Shown here: positions 1-7,634 of the stretch, piece by piece
Layout: each line of letters starts with the position of its first letter
Numbering within the stretch: the first letter of the stretch is position 1
The notes under the pieces: generated by a model
The model's database searches: none
Told to the model about the DNA's origin: nothing
The model's input: only the letters and a program-made list of their open reading frames with translations
Made by a program: the position numbers and the translations under genes
Assembly: GCA_963822435.1 (NCBI GenBank)
Contig: CAWGHN010000003.1
Span: forward strand, 744,001 to 808,000
Source: JAUYQR01 sp963822435
GTDB taxonomy: Bacteria > Pseudomonadota > Alphaproteobacteria > Rhodobacterales > Rhodobacteraceae
DNA: 64,000 bases
Reading direction: 5' to 3'

Positions 1-1259
1 AGCACCCAGTCATAGATCGCCGAAATCTGGCGTGCCTTCTGGTCCCAGGTAAAGAAACTGGCAACGCGGGCGCGCGCTGCCGCAGAACGGGGTGGCAAGG
101 CGTCTGGCGCGGCAAGGATGGTGCCCAGGCAATCATGCAAACGGGCGATGATCTGGGCACGGTTGCCCATCGCGATCTTGTAGCCGACCGCGTCATCGAC
201 CAGTTCCCCCGGCCCCGCGTAATCGCAGATCACCGGAACCACGCCCAGCGCCATCGCCTCCAGCACCACCCCACCGCCGAATTCCCGGATCGAGGGGAAG
301 GTCAGCAGGTTGGCCTGCGACAGGATCTTCTGCACCTCTCGGTGGTCGACCCAGCCATGCAGCCGGACGGCAGCGCCAAGGCCACGCTCTGCGATCATCG
401 CCTGCAGCACCGGCAGCATCGGTCCGTCGCCAAGAATATCCAGCGTCAAACGGCCGGAGCGCAGGTGCGTGTCCGCCGCCTCGATCAGCATGTCGCAGCC
501 CTTGTAGGGCACCAGGCGCCCGACAAAGCAGCCCCGGATCGAGCCCGTGATATCCTGGCGCGAAACGGCGTTGAAGCGTGCCGGATCAATGCCGTTTTCG
601 GGGATCAGCGTGACCTTCGCCTGATGCGCCGCCGGAATCTCGCGCGCGGTGTGGCGCGAACCGGCGATCACGGCAGACGTCGCCCGAAACATCCGGGCGC
701 GCGCCCACGACAGGCGATAAACCCCGCGCAGATACGAAAGCCACTCCCGCTCGCGGCGGCGCTCGGTGTCGAACCCCTTGGGCCAGGGCACCCCGCCATT
801 CAGCGGCCCCATGACAAAAGGCACACCGGCAAGCGCGCATCTTGCGGCGATGCTGCTGGTGGCTGTGGGGGTCAAGGGTGTCACCCGGTGAACGATGTCA
901 AACGCACCTCCCTTGATCCGGTCTCCGAACTCCTGCCAGAGCTTGCGTTCGAAATAGGGGTAGGCCAGCGCCGACGACAGCGCGGTCACCATCGTCCAGC
1001 CCTTGCCGCTGCCCATCCGCAAGATTTCGGCCAGTTTGTAGACCGGCCGCGCAACCACCTCGGAGTCGATCGCGGCGAAGTCCGTCCCTTCGATCAGGCC
1101 GGCACGCACAAAGGCGTCGCGGTTGCGGATCTGGGTCACGATGAACACGTCATGATGCGCCCTGAGCGCCGTTGCGATGGACCAGCCGACCAGCGGCACA
1201 GACACCCATTCCGGATTGGCCGCCTCGGCGATGACAAGCACCCGCAGCCGACGTGCCAC
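1..1259 (-). CDS. Glycosyltransferase, GT4/GT1 type (3' end cut by window edge)
   Basis: Reading the minus strand from GTG at 1259 gives an uninterrupted protein of about 419 residues that runs off the window. It starts MARRLRVLVIAEAANPEW, typical of the first Rossmann strand of GT-B glycosyltransferases. Later come a donor-domain segment (FVGRLVPYKGCDMLIEA) and the E-x7-E nucleotide-sugar motif in EFGGGVVLEAMALG, as in GT4 enzymes that retain anomeric configuration. A CAGGA ribosome site lies just upstream of the GTG. The gene lies 62 bases downstream of leuC on the same strand. No membrane segment is visible, so it is probably a cytoplasmic or peripheral enzyme making a polysaccharide or glycolipid. 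The sugar substrate cannot be told. Confidence 0.85.
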   Translation of the reverse strand, partial: MARRLRVLVIAEAANPEWVSVPLVGWSIATALRAHHDVFIVTQIRNRDAFVRAGLIEGTDFAAIDSEVVARPVYKLAEILRMGSGKGWTMVTALSSALAYPYFERKLWQEFGDRIKGGAFDIVHRVTPLTPTATSSIAARCALAGVPFVMGPLNGGVPWPKGFDTERRREREWLSYLRGVYRLSWARARMFRATSAVIAGSRHTAREIPAAHQAKVTLIPENGIDPARFNAVSRQDITGSIRGCFVGRLVPYKGCDMLIEAADTHLRSGRLTLDILGDGPMLPVLQAMIAERGLGAAVRLHGWVDHREVQKILSQANLLTFPSIREFGGGVVLEAMALGVVPVICDYAGPGELVDDAVGYKIAMGNRAQIIARLHDCLGTILAAPDALPPRSAAARARVASFFTWDQKARQISAIYDWV

Positions 1260-1321
1260 ACCATCCTGCCCCGGAACAACCGGGGCAAGGGGCTGGCGGG
1301 CACCACCGGCGTCGCGCGATG

Positions 1322-2750
1322 TCATGCGGTCTGCGCCTGACCCATCATCTCGCGCACATCCGTCAGACGGCCGGTGATCGCCGCCGCCGCCGCCATTGCG
1401 GGCGACAGCAGGTGCGTGCGCCCGCCACGGCCCTGACGGCCTTCGAAGTTGCGGTTCGACGTGGCCGCACAGCGTTCGCCCGGCGAAAGCTGGTCGGGGT
1501 TCATCGCAAGGCACATGGAACAGCCCGCCAGACGCCACTCAAAGCCTGCGTCTAGGAAGATCTGCGCCAGACCTTCTTCTTCCGCCTGTGCGCGCACAAG
1601 GCCCGAGCCGGGAACGACCATCGCCCGGATGCCGTCCTTCTTCTTCTTGCCCTTCAGGATCGCGGCCGCAGCCCGCAGGTCTTCGATCCGGCCATTGGTG
1701 CATGACCCGATGAACACGGTGTCGATCTCGATCTCGCTCAGCTTCTGGCCGGGTTTCAGGCCCATGTAGTCAAGGCTGCGCTGCACGGCTTCGACCTTGC
1801 CGCCGGTGAAATCGGCCGGGTTCGGCACGACGCCGGTGATCGGCAGCACGTCCTCGGGGCGAGGTGCCCCATGTCACGACGGGGGCGATATCCTCGCCCT
1901 TGATCGTCACCACCTTGTCGAAATGCGCGCCTTCGTCGGTGTAAAGCGTCTTCCAGTAGGCAAGTGCGGCTTCCCATTTGGCACCTTTCGGCGCATGCGG
2001 GCGGCCCATGCAATAGGCAAAGGTCTTTTCGTCGGGCGCGATCAGACCGGCACGGGCGCCACCCTCGATCGCCATGTTGCAGACGGTCATCCGGCCTTCC
2101 ATCGACAGTTCGCGAATCGCCTGGCCACAGTATTCGATGACATAGCCCGTACCGCCTGCGGTCCCGGTTTCACCGATGACCGAAAGCGTGATGTCCTTGG
2201 CCGTCACACCGGGGCGCAACGACCCGGTGATCTCGACCTTCATGTTCTTGGCCTTGCGCTGGATCAGCGTCTGGGTGGCCAGCACATGCTCCACCTCAGA
2301 CGTGCCGATGCCGTGGGCGAGCGAGCCGAACGCACCATGCGTGGCGGTGTGGCTGTCGCCGCAGACCACGGTCATGCCCGGCAGCGTCCAGCCCTGTTCT
2401 GGCCCGACGATGTGGACGATGCCTTGGCGCACATCGGATACCGGGTAGTAGTTGATCCCGAAATCCTTGGCGTTCTGATCCAGCGCCTGAACCTGCACGC
2501 GGCTGTCTTCGGTCATCGTGGCGGCATTGGCGCGATCGAGCGTCGTTGGCACGTTGTGGTCCGGCACGGCGATGGTCTTTTCCGGTGCGCGCACGCGGCG
2601 CCCGGTCATGCGCAGCCCTTCAAAGGCTTGCGGGCTGGTCACTTCGTGAACCAGATGGCGGTCGATATACAGCAGGCAGGTGCCATCTTCGGCCTGATGG
2701 ACGACGTGGTCGTCCCAGATCTTGTCATACAGCGTGCGCGGAGCGGTCAT
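1322..2750 (-). pseudogene. leuC: 3-isopropylmalate dehydratase large subunit LeuC, interrupted by a +1 frameshift
   Basis: LeuC isomerises 2- to 3-isopropylmalate in leucine synthesis with LeuD and a 4Fe-4S cluster. The first frame (ATG 2750, preceded by GAGATGAG) encodes the N-terminal 296 or so residues, including VCGDSHTATHGAFGSLAHG. It then leaves frame at a run of four G (plus strand 1856-1859) where three would keep homology. The rest, from LPITGVVPNPADF to the end at 1322, is intact in the next frame and holds the cluster ligands (GSCTNGR and GCSMCLAMNPD). Rejoined, the protein is about 475 residues, the normal family length. As written, the upstream product lacks all the cluster cysteines and would be inactive. 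This could be a real mutation or a sequencing/assembly error. leuD and leuB are not in the window. Confidence 0.9.
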
Positions 2751-2981
2751 GGCTCATCTCATATGTTTGGCGAATGGGGAAAATCGGGGCGACGCAGGAA
2801 GGGCGTCAGGCAAGTCGTGCGAGGACAGACCGGTTCAGCGCGGTGAACCGCCACGGCAGGCGATCATGGTCGGCAATATCGAAAAAGCGCGTCATGGGCA
2901 GCGAAATACGCCTTTGCCCCTCGCAAAGCAAGGCTTGCGCGCACATCTGAAGGGGTAGGCCATTCACGAAGGAAGCCGATC

Positions 2982-3593
2982 ATGCGCTGGCTCATCGCCC
3001 TCGTCCTCACGCTCGGCACGTTCACCGCAGCGGAGGCTGAAATGTACAACGGCAACGAAACCCCGGCCTACACTGTCGAAACGACCGATGGCGCGTTCGA
3101 ACTTCGCAGCTATCCACCCCATATTGCAGCGGAAGTGACTGTTTCGGGCAGTCGCGATGCCGCGATCAATGCCGGATTCAGGGTGCTGGCGGGCTATATC
3201 TTCGGCGGCAACGAGGCGAAGGCCAAGGTCGCGATGACCACGCCTGTCACCCAATCGCAGAAGATAGCGATGACCACCCCGGTCACACAGGCCGAAACCG
3301 ATCAGGGTTGGACGGTGCAGTTCATGATGCCGTCGGAATACACGCTCGAAACCCTGCCAAAGCCGAAGGACAGCCGCATCCGCATTGTCACGACAGACCC
3401 AGTCCGAATGGCCGTGCTGCGGTTCCCTGGCATCCCGACCACCGCCGCGCTTGCAAAGCGGACAGACGAGCTGCGCGATTTGGCAAAGGTGAAGGGGCTT
3501 ACCGTCTCAGGCGCACCACAGTTCATGTTCTACGACCCGCCGTTCCGGATGCCGTGGAACCGCCGCAACGAAGTGGCGTTTTCCATCAGGTGA
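2982..3593 (+). CDS. SOUL-family heme-binding protein, exported
   Basis: A 203-residue protein. It opens with a signal peptide (MRWLIALVLTLGTFTAAEA, cleavage after AEA), then a SOUL/HBP domain covering the rest. Typical family features are YTVETTDGAFELRSYPP near the start, the repeated VAMTTPVTQ / IAMTTPVTQ strands in the middle, and the C-terminal YDPPFRMPWNRRNEVAF. SOUL proteins bind heme or related tetrapyrroles; here the leader puts it in the periplasm. An AGGAAG ribosome site precedes ATG 2982. It is divergent from leuC and followed by rsfS with no clear functional link. The family call is firm; the physiological ligand is not known. Confidence 0.88.
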   Translation: MRWLIALVLTLGTFTAAEAEMYNGNETPAYTVETTDGAFELRSYPPHIAAEVTVSGSRDAAINAGFRVLAGYIFGGNEAKAKVAMTTPVTQSQKIAMTTPVTQAETDQGWTVQFMMPSEYTLETLPKPKDSRIRIVTTDPVRMAVLRFPGIPTTAALAKRTDELRDLAKVKGLTVSGAPQFMFYDPPFRMPWNRRNEVAFSIR

Positions 3594-3714
3594 GCCACGC
3601 CTTGCCAAGCCACCGCGCGAAAGGTAGTGCCCCAGCCTTCGGTCGGTTGAGATTGCGCCCTTTGGGTGGTAGCCTTGGCTGAATTGCTGGCGCGGAAGCC
3701 GTTCCGCGCGTTCC

Positions 3715-4146
3715 ATGGAGGACTTTGTCCTGTCTCATTCTGATCCCGCGACCGGGCTTCCGGTCGGCCCGCGCCCGACCAACCCCGCAGAACCGGACTA
3801 CACTTCCGAACAGGTTCTGGCCGCCGTCCTTGCCTCGGTCGACGACGACAAGGCCGAGGATGTCGTGCAGATCGACCTGCGCGGGCGCTCCGATGTGGCT
3901 GATTACATGGTGATCTGCTCGGGCCGGTCGTCGCGGCAGGTGGCCTCGATCTCGGAAAAGCTGGCCGACCGGCTGAAGCAGGAGTTCCGGATTTCCGCCA
4001 GGATGGAAGGCAAGGAAACCGGCGACTGGGTGCTGATCGACGCGTCCGATGTCATCGTCCACGTCTTCCGCCCCGAAGTGCGCGACTTCTATCAACTTGA
4101 AAAGATGTGGCTTCCCGCAGGGTCCACGCTGGCCGCCAAAGGCTGA
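3715..4146 (+). CDS. rsfS: Ribosomal silencing factor RsfS (Iojap family)
   Basis: RsfS binds ribosomal protein uL14 on the 50S subunit and blocks subunit joining in poor conditions. The 143-residue product has the Oligomerisation/RsfS core from about residue 27: KAEDVVQIDLRGRSDVADYM, SSRQVASISEKLADRLK, GDWVLIDASDVIVHVF and FYQLEKMW. The first 25 residues are a non-conserved extension. The start is uncertain: a strong GGAGG lies inside the first codons after ATG 3715, about 8 bases before a CTG at 3730, so a shorter product beginning at SHSDP is possible. The stop overlaps the rlmH start by one base (TGATG), the usual rsfS-rlmH pairing, so the two are probably translated together. Confidence 0.93.
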   Translation: MEDFVLSHSDPATGLPVGPRPTNPAEPDYTSEQVLAAVLASVDDDKAEDVVQIDLRGRSDVADYMVICSGRSSRQVASISEKLADRLKQEFRISARMEGKETGDWVLIDASDVIVHVFRPEVRDFYQLEKMWLPAGSTLAAKG

Positions 4147-4616
4147 TGCGGCTGCACCTGTGCGCCGTTGGTCGGCTGCGCGCCGGGCCTGAACGCGTGC
4201 TGGTGGATGATTACCTTGCCCGCACCGACCGCACCGGTCGCGCGCTTGGCCTTGGCCCGGTCACTGAACACGAGGTCGAAGACAAGCGCGGCGGTGGCAT
4301 GGCGGCGGAAGCCGACCTTCTGGCCCGCACCCTGCCCGCCGGGGCGGCGCTGGTGGTTCTGGATGAACGCGGCAAGACCCTGTCCAGCCCCGAGCTTGCC
4401 ACCCAGCTTGCCCAGTGGCGCGATACCGGGCGGCAGGACGCGGCCTTTGTCATCGGTGGTGCGGATGGCATCGGGCCCGGCCTTCGGGCCCGCGCCGACC
4501 TTGCGATCAGCTTTGGCAGGATGGTCTGGCCGCACATGCTGGTGCGCGTGATGCTGGCCGAACAGCTGTACCGCGCCACGACGATTCTCTCCGGCTCGCC
4601 CTATCACCGCGTCTGA
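4146..4616 (+). CDS. rlmH: 23S rRNA pseudouridine(1915) N3-methyltransferase RlmH
   Basis: RlmH is a SPOUT methyltransferase that methylates the N3 position of pseudouridine 1915 in helix 69 of 23S rRNA, using SAM. The 156-residue protein starts MRLHLCAVGRL at the ATG overlapping the rsfS stop; a longer in-frame start at 4107 would only add non-family residues. Family motifs are LDERGKTLSS, the trefoil-knot SAM site FVIGGADGIG with ISFGRMVWPHML, and the C-terminal YHR that helps recognise the ribosome. Length is normal. Its end overlaps the end of the converging EamA transporter gene by 13 bases. Confidence 0.96.
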   Translation: MRLHLCAVGRLRAGPERVLVDDYLARTDRTGRALGLGPVTEHEVEDKRGGGMAAEADLLARTLPAGAALVVLDERGKTLSSPELATQLAQWRDTGRQDAAFVIGGADGIGPGLRARADLAISFGRMVWPHMLVRVMLAEQLYRATTILSGSPYHRV

Positions 4617-5473
4617 GCGCGGCTGCGCGTCAGCGTGTAGATGCCCGAAGCCACCACCAGCGCCGCACCGGCCCACGTTGCCGCATCCGGCCGCTCGCCA
4701 AAAATCGCCATCGCAAGGATCATCGCGAACACCAGACGGGTGTAGCGAAACGGCGTGACCAGCGACACTTCGCCCGTCCGCATCGCCCCGGTCAGCGCGT
4801 GATATCCCAGAATGCCGAACACGCTGCCCCCCGCAAGCAGCGCCAGCCCGTGCAGGTCCGGCACAACCGCCCCGCCGCTCCACGCAAGCAGGATCGCCCC
4901 CGCCGTCGCCAGCATGGCAAACCCCAGAATCCCCAACTGCCGGTTCGACAGCCCCTTGGGCGCCGCCCGCGTCGCAAGGTCACGCCCGGCAAAGCCCAAC
5001 AGGCCCACGACAGCCAGCAGCGACAAGGCCGAGAACCCCTCCACCCCCGGCCGCAGGATGACAAGCACGCCGACAAACCCGACGATCACCGCCAGCCAGC
5101 GCTGCCAGCCGACCTTTTCGCCAAAGAAGAGCGCCGCCGCAGCGACCACGACCAGCGGCGTCGCCTGCAGGATCGCCGAAGTGGTGGACAGCGCCGTCAG
5201 CGCGATCGACAGCCCGTAAAACAGTCGTCCTACCACCTCGAACGCCGACCGCACCAGCATCGCCGGGGCAACGAAAGCGCGCGGTGCCACCGCCTCGCCC
5301 CGCGCCTTGGCCATCAGGGCGAACACCGCCACCCCGACGATCCCCATCAACAGCAGGATCTGGCCCAGAGGCATCACCTTTGCGGCGGCCTTGACGAACA
5401 CATCCTCCACGGCAAAGCCGGCCATCGAGCCGGTCATGTAAAGCGCGCCGCGATGGTTGTCCGACAGGATCAC
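4604..5473 (-). CDS. DMT-superfamily transporter (EamA domains)
   Basis: An inner-membrane protein of 289 residues with about ten hydrophobic helices in two EamA repeats, as in drug/metabolite exporters. The chosen start is GTG 5473 (protein begins MILSDNHRGALYMTGSMAGF), which overlaps the stop of the upstream proline-racemase-family gene as GTGA. The longer frame beginning at 5560 would lie inside that gene. Close packing and overlap suggest one operon, so the transporter may move the substrate or product of that enzyme (an imino or hydroxy amino acid); this is inference from context. Substrate is not readable from sequence. Confidence 0.88.
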   Translation of the reverse strand: MILSDNHRGALYMTGSMAGFAVEDVFVKAAAKVMPLGQILLLMGIVGVAVFALMAKARGEAVAPRAFVAPAMLVRSAFEVVGRLFYGLSIALTALSTTSAILQATPLVVVAAAALFFGEKVGWQRWLAVIVGFVGVLVILRPGVEGFSALSLLAVVGLLGFAGRDLATRAAPKGLSNRQLGILGFAMLATAGAILLAWSGGAVVPDLHGLALLAGGSVFGILGYHALTGAMRTGEVSLVTPFRYTRLVFAMILAMAIFGERPDAATWAGAALVVASGIYTLTRSRAQTR

Positions 5474-6498
5474 CGCGCGCCCCAGGTATCCGACAGCCGA
5501 TACCCTTCGGGCCAGGGATCGGCGGGGTCCAGCATGTGCTGGTGCGTGCCGGTGATCCACGCCCGGCCCGAAATTTCGGGCAGGACCGCCGGCTTGTCAC
5601 CCACCCGCGCCGCGCCGACGATGCGCCCTTCGAACTGCCCGCCGATCAGCGACCGTGCGCGCAACACCTCGCCCGGTGCGATCTGCCCCTTGGCCGCCAT
5701 CAGCGCCAGCCGTGCCGAAACCGCCGTGCCCGTGGGCGACCGGTCGATCTTGCCGGGGCGAACGGAAACCGCGTGCTTCGTCTCCCAGCCGTCCGCCACC
5801 CGCACCAATGGGCCCGCGAACAGGCAAAACGAGAAATGCCGCCAATCGGGGTTTTCGGGGTGATGAAAGCCAAGCTGCGCGTCCGCCGCCGCTGTGATCT
5901 GCACGCCCAGCCTTGCCATCGCATGGGCCTCTTCCGGCGCGTGGGTAAAGCCCAGCGCCTCGGCATCGACCACGACGAAACTGTCGCCGCCATAGGCCGT
6001 GTCGACGGTCAGCCGCCCCAGACCCGGCACGTCCAGCGGCAGGCCCAGACGGTCTGCAAAGGACGGCAGGTTGCGCACGAAGATCCGTTCCGCCTTGCCG
6101 TCCCGGCACTCTGCCCGCACCGCAACCAACCCCCCCGGCGCTTCCAGCACCAGTTCGGTCACCGGCTCCACCATCGGGATGATCCCGCTGTCCAGCAGCA
6201 CCGTCGCCACGCAGATCGAGTTCGATCCCGACATCGGCGGGTTATCCTCAGGCTCCATGATGATGAAGCCCATTTGCGCGCGCGGGTCTTTCGGCGGCAC
6301 CAGCAGGTTCACATGCCGAAACACCCCGCCCCTCGGCTCGTTCAAAACGAAGTGGCGCAAGGTCTGGTCCTGCCACAGCGCCTCGCGCATCGCCCACAGG
6401 GTTGCGCCGGAAGGCGGGGCAACGCCACCAACGATCACATCGCCGACCTCACCTTCTGCGTGGGCGGAAATGACGTGGATTACTTTGCTCGTGCGCAT
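5470..6498 (-). CDS. Proline racemase / hydroxyproline epimerase family protein with Ser-Thr active-site pair
   Basis: A 342-residue cytoplasmic member of the proline racemase family. Classic racemases and 4-hydroxyproline epimerases use two catalytic cysteines, in MCGHG and in DRSPCGT. Here the first site reads MSGSNSI (Ser90) and the second DRSPTGT (Thr256). Cys/Thr variants in the family are trans-3-hydroxy-L-proline dehydratases, and Ser/Cys variants are also known. A Ser/Thr pair lacks both cysteines, so racemisation by the usual two-thiol mechanism is unlikely and a dehydratase or a different activity is possible. The rest of the fold motifs (e.g. DTAYGGDSFVVVDAEALGF, ISGRAWITGTHQ) are intact. 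It is coupled to an EamA transporter and lies 110 bases downstream of dapA. Confidence 0.87.
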   Translation of the reverse strand: MRTSKVIHVISAHAEGEVGDVIVGGVAPPSGATLWAMREALWQDQTLRHFVLNEPRGGVFRHVNLLVPPKDPRAQMGFIIMEPEDNPPMSGSNSICVATVLLDSGIIPMVEPVTELVLEAPGGLVAVRAECRDGKAERIFVRNLPSFADRLGLPLDVPGLGRLTVDTAYGGDSFVVVDAEALGFTHAPEEAHAMARLGVQITAAADAQLGFHHPENPDWRHFSFCLFAGPLVRVADGWETKHAVSVRPGKIDRSPTGTAVSARLALMAAKGQIAPGEVLRARSLIGGQFEGRIVGAARVGDKPAVLPEISGRAWITGTHQHMLDPADPWPEGYRLSDTWGAR

Positions 6499-6519
6499 CC
6501 TGACCTCTCCTTCGGTCCT

Positions 6520-6600
6520 TCATCTGTCGAGAAATATCCCCGCCGGAGGCTCCGGCATCACCTTCGGGAGCCTCCGGCGGGGATATTTGCAGACAGATGA
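6520..6600. repeat. Long perfect hairpin between dapA and the proline-racemase-family gene
   Basis: A 22-base arm at 6532-6553 (beginning aaatatccccgccggaggc) is perfectly inverted at 6567-6588, with a 13-base loop. Outside it an 8-9 base arm (tcatctgtc, 6520-6528) pairs with gacagatga (6592-6600). The whole is a near-palindrome of 81 bases filling the gap between two minus-strand genes. It may end dapA transcription or act as a processing or REP-like site. Nineteen bases of the arm recur at 20167-20185. Confidence 0.8.
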
Positions 6601-6608
6601 AACCCCTG

Positions 6609-7481
6609 TCAGATCAGCCCGGCGTGCGTCATCGCCGCCTTGATCTTTGCCTTGGTGCCGTCGGTCAGCCCGACCAGCGGCAGGCGCACCTCTTCGGAAC
6701 ACAGGCCCAACAGCGAAAGCCCGTATTTCGCGCCGACCAGACCTGGTTCGATGAAGATCGCCTCGTGCAGCGGCATCAGACGGTCTTGATACTCAAGCGC
6801 CTTCGCGTAATCCCCGGCCAGAGTCGCCGCCTGAAACTCGGCGCACAGGCGCGGGGCGACGTTTGCGGTCACCGAAATGCAGCCCACACCGCCATGCGCG
6901 TTGAAGCCAAGCGCGGTCGCGTCCTCGCCGGAAAGCTGGATGAAATCCGGCCCGCAGGACGCGCGCTGCATCGACACCCGCTCGATCTTGCCGGTCGCGT
7001 CCTTGACCCCGATGATCCGCGGCAGTTCGGCCAGCTTGCCCATCGTTTCGGGCGTCATGTCCACCACCGACCGGCCGGGGATGTTGTAGATGATGATCGG
7101 CAACCGGCAGCAATCATGCAGCGCCGTGTAATGCGCGATCAGCCCCGCCTGCGTCGGCTTGTTGTAATAGGGCGTCACCACCAGCGCCGCATCCGCGCCC
7201 ACTTTTTCGGCGTGGCGGATGAGGCTGATCCCCTCCACCGTGTTGTTCGACCCTGCGCCGGCAATCACCGGCACGCGGCCCGCCACGGCGGTGACGACCT
7301 CTTCGATGACCTTCTGGTGTTCGGCGTGGCTGAGGGTTGGGCTTTCGCCCGTGGTTCCAACCGGCACGATTCCGGTCGACCCTTCGGCAATGTGCCAGTC
7401 GACCAGTTTTTTCAGCGTCACCAGATCGAGCTCGCCGTTCTTGAACGGCGTCACCAGGGCTGGAATGGACCCTCTGATCAT
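6609..7481 (-). CDS. dapA: 4-hydroxy-tetrahydrodipicolinate synthase DapA
   Basis: DapA condenses pyruvate with aspartate semialdehyde at the start of the diaminopimelate/lysine branch. The 290-residue product is a typical TIM barrel: GSIPALVTPF at the N-terminus, GTTGESPTLSHAEH (Thr pair of the proton relay), VVTPYYNKPTQ, the tyrosine motif IIIYNIPGRSVVDM and the Schiff-base lysine in IIGVKDATG. An SD sequence (GAGGGAGATG) precedes ATG 7481. These motifs match true DapA rather than DapA-like hydroxyproline-pathway deaminases, despite the neighbouring proline-racemase-family gene. It is divergent from the lytic transglycosylase gene. Confidence 0.95.
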   Translation of the reverse strand: MIRGSIPALVTPFKNGELDLVTLKKLVDWHIAEGSTGIVPVGTTGESPTLSHAEHQKVIEEVVTAVAGRVPVIAGAGSNNTVEGISLIRHAEKVGADAALVVTPYYNKPTQAGLIAHYTALHDCCRLPIIIYNIPGRSVVDMTPETMGKLAELPRIIGVKDATGKIERVSMQRASCGPDFIQLSGEDATALGFNAHGGVGCISVTANVAPRLCAEFQAATLAGDYAKALEYQDRLMPLHEAIFIEPGLVGAKYGLSLLGLCSEEVRLPLVGLTDGTKAKIKAAMTHAGLI

Positions 7482-7634
7482 GACGCATCTCCCTCATTGG
7501 GCCAAAGGGCCCGGTTGCAAACGCCATCGTCTTAGACCGGTCCCCCCGCAAAGCCAAGTCCGCTGCCAACCAAGTCTTGCTCCTAACGCAGTCGTGGGTT
7601 GTGGCGGACAAGCGTCTGAGGCAAATTCCGGCGC

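Noticed and set aside
135..1340. Long plus-strand ORF of 401 codons
   Set aside because: It is antisense to the glycosyltransferase gene, is rich in His/Arg/Gln/Pro as such shadows are, and shows no family motif.
2806..2946. Minus-strand 46-residue ORF upstream of leuC
   Set aside because: Reasonable codon use in its second half, but no ribosome site and no recognised family; not strong enough to call.
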